DNA from: Limanda limanda
Lineage: Eukaryota; Chordata; Actinopteri; Pleuronectiformes; Pleuronectidae
DNA length: 64,000 nucleotides
Direction: 5' to 3'
Assembly: GCF_963576545.1 (NCBI RefSeq)
Contig: NC_083648.1
Span: 25,871,373 to 25,935,372, forward strand
The notes beneath the pieces were generated by a model. The model worked only from the letters and a program-made list of their open reading frames with translations. It was not told where the DNA came from and did no database searches. Position numbers and translations under genes: made by a program. How positions within the stretch are numbered: position 1 is the stretch's first letter; each line of letters opens with the position of its first letter. Positions 57,651-64,000 of the stretch are shown one piece after another.

Positions 57651-60600
57651 ATGGTGGAATACTACCAGGTGTTAGGAGTACGGAGGGAAGCGTCTGCGGA
57701 TGACATAAAGAAAGCGTGAGTTGATAAAGATATCTCAGGTGTGGCGCTCTGGAACAGTTGAGCACACATTGAATCCTGTAATATTAGCTCAATATGGGTC
57801 CCATTCAGATGTCTCTGATTGGAGATTTTATTTTTGTCTCATCTGTCTTTGTCATTTACCCTCATCTCCTCTCCTTGCCTCTTCTCTGTGCTCATACCTC
57901 TCTATGCTCTATCCTCCATCTCTAAGAGCAGAACAGACTGGACTCACTGGGTCATCTATTATTACTTTAAACATGAGTGTGGATGTGGCTGCTCTTCTTT
58001 TTACAACTCACTGATTGATCCCTAGCCATATTAAAGATTCACCTACTGACTGAGATAAAGTAACGCACAGTAATGCTGGAGTGCATGCTGCTCTGTGTCC
58101 TTTAATATAAAGCCTGCAGTTTTTTAGCTACAGCTGAAGCAGTTGGTATATAGAATTTAAAACAGGTTTACTATGATGACAAACATTAGGATCTTTAAAA
58201 GAAAAACACAAAAATGTCAGTAGAATTAAAAGGTTTGATATCATACATTTCAATCAAGATTTATTTGTGTAGCCCATGTTCACAAGTCACAATATGTTAC
58301 ATACGGCTTAACAAGGTGTTACATCTTCTGTCCTTGAACCTCAACAAGGGTGAGGAAAAACTACCAAAAAACTATATTAACAGGGGGGGGGGAAACCCTG
58401 TAGAAACCCCAGATAGAGTCACATGTGAGGGATCCCTCTTTCAGGACGGACAGAGGTGCAATAGACTTAGCTGAACACCTCTACACAGTACCAATATTTA
58501 CAACATTGATTAGAGAAACAACATTTAACAATAATAAGATGTAAAAACAAGAAAACAGTACAAGGAGATAAAGAAAGCAAATGAGACATTCCTGAGTACA
58601 GTATTTATCTTTTTCAGTCATGTGTTATTTCATGGCCATTGTCTTCCTTCTGTCCGTGTGAAGGTACAGGAAGTTGGCCCTGAGATGGCACCCTGATAAA
58701 AACCCAGAGAACAAGGAGGACGCTGAAAAGAAGTTCAAGGAGCTGTCAGAGGCTTACGAAGTCTTGTCAGATGGTTCGTAAAACAAGTGTCTGTACAAGT
58801 CTGCAAATGAACAACAGATACCAGGGGACACACTGCAAAGTTAATGGAGTAAAGCTAATAGCATCCTTCTGAGGGCAGTAGAGCAGTTCTAATGAAGCAC
58901 CCAATTCCCTTTCCTCTTCAGGGATCCTACTGGTTCTGAATTATTTGTTGAATTTGATTTTTGCTATTAATACTTGGAGATGTTTCACTTTCCTCTTCCA
59001 GTAAACAAGAGGAGCATATATGATCAATATGGCAAAGAGGGACTGACGGGGAATAATGGAGGAAGAGGTAAAGTCTCTGTTTAATAACCTTGCATAAAAC
59101 TAACCAATAACCAAAGCATTTCTGTTTTTTCCTGGACCTAAAAGCAGAATTGAATTTCTTCAGTTATTTTGCGGGCTGGATCCAGATTTCCACGATTTAC
59201 ATGAGTTTTCTTAAACATGATGTTTCAGGGGGTCACTTCCACAATGGAGATCATTTCCATGATCAATTCACATTCCGCAACCCAGAAGATGTCTTCAGGG
59301 AATTCTTCGGTGGCAGGGACCCATTTGCCAACTTTTTTGGTCAGTTGTTCCAACTGTCATCACTAAATCTGTTTTCGTGAAAATGCAGTTTTGAGGAAGC
59401 ATAAACTCCTTTATTTTCCTCCATGTTCTTTCAGGTGCAGATCCTTTCAGTGAGGATCCTTTTTTTGGCAGCAGCCGGCAGCACCAAAGTCGGGCAAATC
59501 GCCATAGGACAGGTGGCTCATTTTTTGGAGGCTTTGTTGGTTTTCCACCCTTTGGTGCTGGCTTTTCACATTTTGACCCGGGTAAGATGTGCACCAGTGA
59601 AAAGAGAAAATTAACTGAAGGATTTTCATTACTTAAAGCTCAGGAATGAACACATTGTCACAAATCACTGTCATTTGTTTGAATGAGTCTTATTCTTTTT
59701 CCTTTTCACCTCAGGCTTTGGTTCTTTTGGCACCATGGGCACCATGGGCACCATGGGTCATATGGGTCACATGGGTCACATGTCACCAATGGGCAGTCTG
59801 GGAGGTGGAGGCTTCACCTCTTTTTCCTCCACATCCTTTGGGGGAGGAGGAGGTGGAGGAGGGATGGGCAACTTCCGCTCTGTGTCCACTTCCTCCAAGA
59901 TCATCAATGGCAGGAAGATCACTACTAAAAGGTAGATAGACCCTGAACAACTGTTACAAAATTCCCACAGCTAAATGATTGAAAGTCTGGTTGTATTCCA
60001 TGTGAAAGGATTCTGATACCAGGAAGTGCAGCAAATTTTTGAGAATCCTATGTACAAGGAGGAACACGACAAACTTAATTTGTCACCTTGTGGCGCAAAG
60101 ATACATTTGAAATCAGGAGATGCATCATGTTTGACTTCCTGCATGACCCCATGCCAAGCACCTCACCTGACAGTGTGGGTGTCCCCGGCCCTGCCAGTGG
60201 GGGAAATAGTATAGTATCTTAATGTGATAGCACTCAAACAGTTATTTAGTGTTTAATTACTGTAAATTTGTTAATCGTTTACATTTTACTTTTACATGTA
60301 AGTTAAATATATTTTAAACTGTTGACAGTTAATATATAAAATTTCAACTTCCAATTAGCAACTTTTAACATAGCAATTTAAAAAAAACCTGTCCTTATTG
60401 TTGATGATCCTTTTGTGCTCTTTTTAAAGAAAGTATTAGTTCTGGCACCGTTCAGGCATCTTAACCGTTTCAAAAGTATCGAATATGGAATTTGGAAACA
60501 ACCCAATTGATAGCCAACCTTCGTGGTGTGTATTAGTAGTTCTGGGTTTTTTGTTTCTTTGGGATGTGGGTCCAGCACTCCTTCTGGAGACGAAATGAAA

Positions 60601-61458
60601 TAACCATCCAAGCATTGTGGCTGATTGTGGCACCTCTGTGGACTAAATGTACACAGGTATGAGAAATGCATACATAAGGATAACTATGTGGGTAAATGGA
60701 ACATCCTGCCTCAGACAATACCAAGTCAATTTTAAGGGGCTTAAAGTTGGCTGGAATATCAATCCACACCTTTGCACACAGCCGTTTTAAGATGGCCTAG
60801 TGATGACGAATTGTATCATAATTCTCATTCGTATCTCATTCATCTTGACCTGGAGTTGGCGAGGAACAGACCTGGGAGGGTGGTCTGTACGGGTTAGCCT
60901 TTAGCCTAGCATTCAGCTAGTCATTTCCCCCGCTTCTGTTTCCTGTCCCTGCCAAAAAATTTCCAGCATGCCGTAAATCGTTGCTTTGACCTTGTGGGTA
61001 ATTCATCCCGACCACATATATTGAGAGTAGTGTATAGAAAATGCAAATTTTATCCCTGATTGTCTCATTTGCTGTTGTAGGTCATAAAGAGGCCGCAATA
61101 ACCAGTTAAAAGCTTGTAGGGGTTTTAAAGAGTTATACGTGTTTAAATAGATTTATTATGGGAAATTTGCTCAGTGAAGTAAAGACCTTTTTATTAGATG
61201 AATGAAGCCAGTGTTTGAGTTAAGTTTCATCTAAGCTGCGATCTCCATTTGGTTCCAATGTGTCATTTTATCACCTAAGTCTGGTTTAAACCTCTATGTA
61301 CTTCCTCTCCTCTTCCTTAGCCTTTGCTTCTTGTGGTTTCTTCCTCCTACAGAATTGTGGAGAATGGTCAGGAGCGGGTGGAGGTGGAGGAGGACGGGCA
61401 CTTGCGGTCATTAACCATTAATGGTATGGAGCAGCCACTGCGACTGGAACACAAGTAA
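57651..61458 (+). CDS. dnajb6: DnaJ homolog subfamily B member 6 (Hsp40 co-chaperone), short-isoform type
   Basis: J-domain co-chaperone that stimulates Hsp70 ATPase and, in mammals, suppresses aggregation of polyglutamine and other amyloid-prone proteins. Coding exons: 57628-57715 (coding from 57651), 58664-58773, 59002-59067, 59229-59339, 59435-59581, 59715-59931, 61353-61458. All borders are AG/GT and the phases join, giving 273 residues. J domain: [10 protein letters not shown] start, HPD at residues 31-33 (WHPDKNP), [14 protein letters not shown] end. G/F region: [49 protein letters not shown] repeat at residues 172-189 is followed by the Ser-rich FTSFSSTSF and a run of eight Gly. The C terminus [20 protein letters not shown]...LRLEHK equals the short nuclear/cytosolic isoform b ending (241 residues in human), so this fish protein is ~30 residues longer, mostly in the Gly/Met part. 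The start ATG has A at -3 and G at +4. No exon for the long isoform was seen downstream. The exon 2 donor is the weak GTTCGT. Confidence 0.93.
58240..58475 (-). mobile_element. LINE family A tail, minus strand (dnajb6 first coding intron)
   Basis: 'tttatttgtgtagcccatgt', 'cacatgtgagggatccctct' and 'ggacggacagaggtgcaata' follow the same order as 24805-25020. Tail only. Confidence 0.65.
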
Positions 61459-61530
61459 AGACCCTAACATCCTCTGCTGCAGAAGTGTTACCTCAGCACA
61501 AACTTACCAATAAACTTGAGCTTCAACTGG
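61459..61530 (+). terminator. dnajb6: dnajb6 3' UTR start and polyadenylation signal
   Basis: AATAAA at 61509-61514, 51 bases after the stop. A short 3' UTR would follow from using it; further signals lie beyond the MITE (for example near 63510), so a longer UTR is possible. Confidence 0.45.
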
Positions 61531-61794
61531 AGGAAAAAAAGCAACAAAACAATGTAATGATAGTGCTCTACTATTGTTTGGATGTACATATTTAGGTTGT
61601 GTTTATTTCCCCTCATGTCCTCTCCCTGCTGACTCTCCTTTGTTAATAACAATTCAGATCAGAGGATTTGGATGCAGACCTTTCTATGCATTTTGTTAAT
61701 GCATTTATGAATTGGAGCTGTCATTATATTTTAGCTCAGGGTGGTGTTATTGTTTTAGTGTTTGGGACCACAGTATTGTTCTGTTGTACTGTAT

Positions 61795-62352
61795 AGCTGC
61801 TTTCAGACATGCACTGAGCTCCCGAAAACATCCGGACATTCTTCGGAGGGGCTGTATTTGAGAATGCAAATGACAGAATGAGGCGAGAAGTTTCTCAGGC
61901 CAGTCCCCTTGTAAAAACTCAGCAGAATGTCCAAAGGAGCTGATGTGAGAACACAGCAGGAGACCCCCCGCCTCATTCACTACAAGTAAGTGGGTGTGTT
62001 GATCACGCGACAGAAGCAGAAATAAGAAAGAAAAACCTGTGGATGAAAAAGTGGTGCCATACAATAGGACGTCACCATCTAAGATGTCAAGATAATTTTT
62101 GGTGATGAGGGCTGGTGTTGATGTGCTGTAAATAAATACACAAGATCTCTGGAGCGGAATGAGTCTGTTACATCCTGCCTCTGCCTGCTGCACACCCCTC
62201 ACCTGAACACTCGGGAGATTTGTGTGTTGTTGTGAACACGTCTGAGCCAAGAATCTTAGCTGCGTTGTTTATGTGTGAAATGCAACCTCCGAAGAAAGTC
62301 CAGACCCAATTCTACAGACATCCTCCAGAGTTCATGTCTGAAAATGGCTTAT
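61795..62352. mobile_element. MITE family 'TTTCAGACATGCACTGA', copy B
   Basis: Left end 'gctgctttcagacatgcact' and right end 'agttcatgtctgaaaatggc' are imperfect inverted repeats of ~25 bp. 'tata' flanks both sides (61792-61795 and 62349-62353) and could be a short duplication. The inside shows 'tctcaggccagtcccct' and 'gtggtgccataca' shared with 325-680. The minus frame 61747-62250 (167 codons) is a reading of this element and not a gene. Confidence 0.6.
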
Positions 62353-64000
62353 ATGACCAGCCCCTTCCCCCTTCCAGTACTTTGTGTATGCACTCCATTG
62401 GCGTCTGTCTGTCTGCCAACAGCACACATGCTGTGTTCAGAAACACAACTTTGTTTTTTCATCTTAATGTATAAAAAAAGTTGAATTTGGTTTTCCACAG
62501 TGGATCAAGTAAATAATTGAAGCATCTCTCCTGTCTGTGTTTACTGCTTGTCTAACCCTTTTCTTAGTAATAATTATTTTTTATTAAAAAATACAATGCT
62601 GGTAGGATGAGTTATGCAATTTTATATGTTATAATTCCATTGTGGTTTTTTGTTTATTTAATTATGCATGTACACCTGTTGATGTTGAGTCTTAATGTTA
62701 AAGCTGCATTATGATGCACAAATAATGGAAAGCAGTCTATAAATGATATATGAATACAGAAGGAATTTTGTGTACTTTGTAAACCAATGAATCTGAGTTT
62801 CAGCCTGTTTTCAGGACACTGACATCATAGCTGCTCGCTGCTCTGTTAGATACTTAGTAAGTGAATTCACCAACAATCTATAGTCTGACCTTCAACTTGC
62901 ATTGGTTTATAACCAAATTGTCAGTGCTCACAGTTCAATTTCACTTCACTTTCTGAAATTAACATGATTGTTCATGATTTTACACAAAACAAATCAATAA
63001 AACAATTGTGACTGAATTAAAGTCACTGAGCTGCAGTGCTAACAGGTAAACAGCTATTTTGAATCACATCATCTGTGTAACATGACCTCATCTGAGACCC
63101 CAGAGTTAGGAACACGAGAGATGAATGTGTGCAACACTTTAGCTTGCATTCAAGTACACCATGTGTTTTGAAATTAAATATGTTCAACATGGTAACATCT
63201 GTTACTCAACTCTCACAACTCAACTTGGGTTTCGTTGCGTCATGAAAGTTTACTTTGCATAAATACTCAAAGCTGTCGCACACTTCAAAAAACAACGATG
63301 GCCTGATGTACAGATGGTGCTCAAAAAGATTACTGAACTTTAAAAAATGTAATAATTTAGCATAAAACAAAACACTTAAACCCTGGCATTGAATTACCTT
63401 ATGAATTGTAATGTGTTTTTTTGTCTTTTATTGATCATGAGGACTTTCTACCATGTTTGATTTCCACATTTTTTGTATATGTATAGAATATTTCTCTGTG
63501 ACAAAAAAAATAAAGTTATTTAAAAAGGCGAGTTGAACTTATTTTTTGTTTTGGGCTCTGCTGCCACCAGGGGTCCTGAATAAGAAATCGTTCTCAATGT
63601 CATCAATGCACAATGATTTCTAAACAGAAACTTTTTGGTTTGATAAATTTAAATGGTAATTTTCAACTTACTGCATCAACAGTTATCATCATTTATCTTC
63701 CGAATATTGAAGTATATTTGCCTGCCTCATTTTTAAATACGGAGGCTATTCCATAAATTTCACCACCTCTCCCTACTGCAAAGAATGCAATTTCACAAAT
63801 CTAAATATTATCATTCTATTAATGTTCTCTGTTAATGTAATGATATTTCCTGGCTTCTTTTATGATACTCTGGCTCCTTGATTGGAGGAATCTCAACCTC
63901 TCAGCCACCCCTCCATCATTTAAGGGATCTAAAGCGTACTGTCATAGGCTGAGAACCATTTCAATCAGGACAAATACTGGCTCTATGTGACACATATTAC
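62353..64000. other. No gene seen downstream of dnajb6
   Basis: AT-rich, with no recognisable domain or bounded transposon. A polyadenylation word AATAAAG is near 63510 and could serve an extended dnajb6 3' UTR. Confidence 0.45.

Noticed and set aside
61747..62250. 167-codon minus-strand open frame downstream of dnajb6
   Set aside because: It falls within a MITE with inverted ends and matches no family I know.
1..64000. CRISPR array, defence island or other prokaryote-type system
   Set aside because: The window is vertebrate chromosomal DNA with introns; no regularly spaced repeats or operon-like gene packing exist.

Overview
The window is nuclear DNA from a ray-finned fish, very probably a percomorph teleost. 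The evidence is two multi-exon vertebrate genes with GT-AG introns, a fish-style C-type lectin locus, and a dense mixture of teleost transposable elements (L2-like LINEs, hAT, Tc1, piggyBac, PIF-Harbinger and a Ty3/gypsy remnant). There is no prokaryotic operon, CRISPR array, or convincing tRNA or rRNA gene. Exon boundaries below were placed by hand from splice consensus, reading-frame continuity and remembered family sequences. No alignment was run.

1-29.4 kb: intergenic and repeat-dominated, with no intact host gene seen. It holds a piggyBac 5' fragment next to an L2-type reverse transcriptase fragment (2.2-3.9 kb), a second LINE 3' end (5.5-6.2 kb) followed by an LTR-like block, a PIF-Harbinger nuclease remnant (14 kb, minus), an intact-ended 804-bp hAT-like element (18.2-19.0 kb), a decayed gypsy integrase/chromodomain stretch (19.2-20.5 kb), and a LINE ORF1 esterase remnant (25.9-26.2 kb).

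29.4-33 kb: a small C-type-lectin-like gene (plus strand) with two CTLD exons and a lysine-rich C-terminal tail. The first CTLD exon carries a frame-breaking insertion, so it is called a probable pseudogene. One intron uses a GC donor.

37.8-55.9 kb: exoc3 (Sec6), a subunit of the exocyst vesicle-tethering complex. It has a compact motif-rich promoter, one non-coding exon and 15 coding exons that join in frame to about 751 residues. Its introns are full of transposons: two hAT-type elements with exact 8-bp target duplications, a third hAT nested inside a LINE and itself holding another LINE tail, a Tc1 remnant, a palindromic MITE and a 25-bp perfect-looking hairpin.

56.3-61.5 kb: dnajb6, on the same strand as exoc3 and about 2 kb downstream (coding to coding). 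This Hsp40 co-chaperone is encoded by seven coding exons that join to 273 residues: J domain with HPD, G/F-rich region with an unusual GTM/GHM repeat, Ser-rich patch, and the short-isoform C terminus. The two genes are not known to work together; both are housekeeping proteostasis or trafficking genes that happen to be neighbours. 61.8-64 kb holds one MITE and otherwise no recognisable gene.
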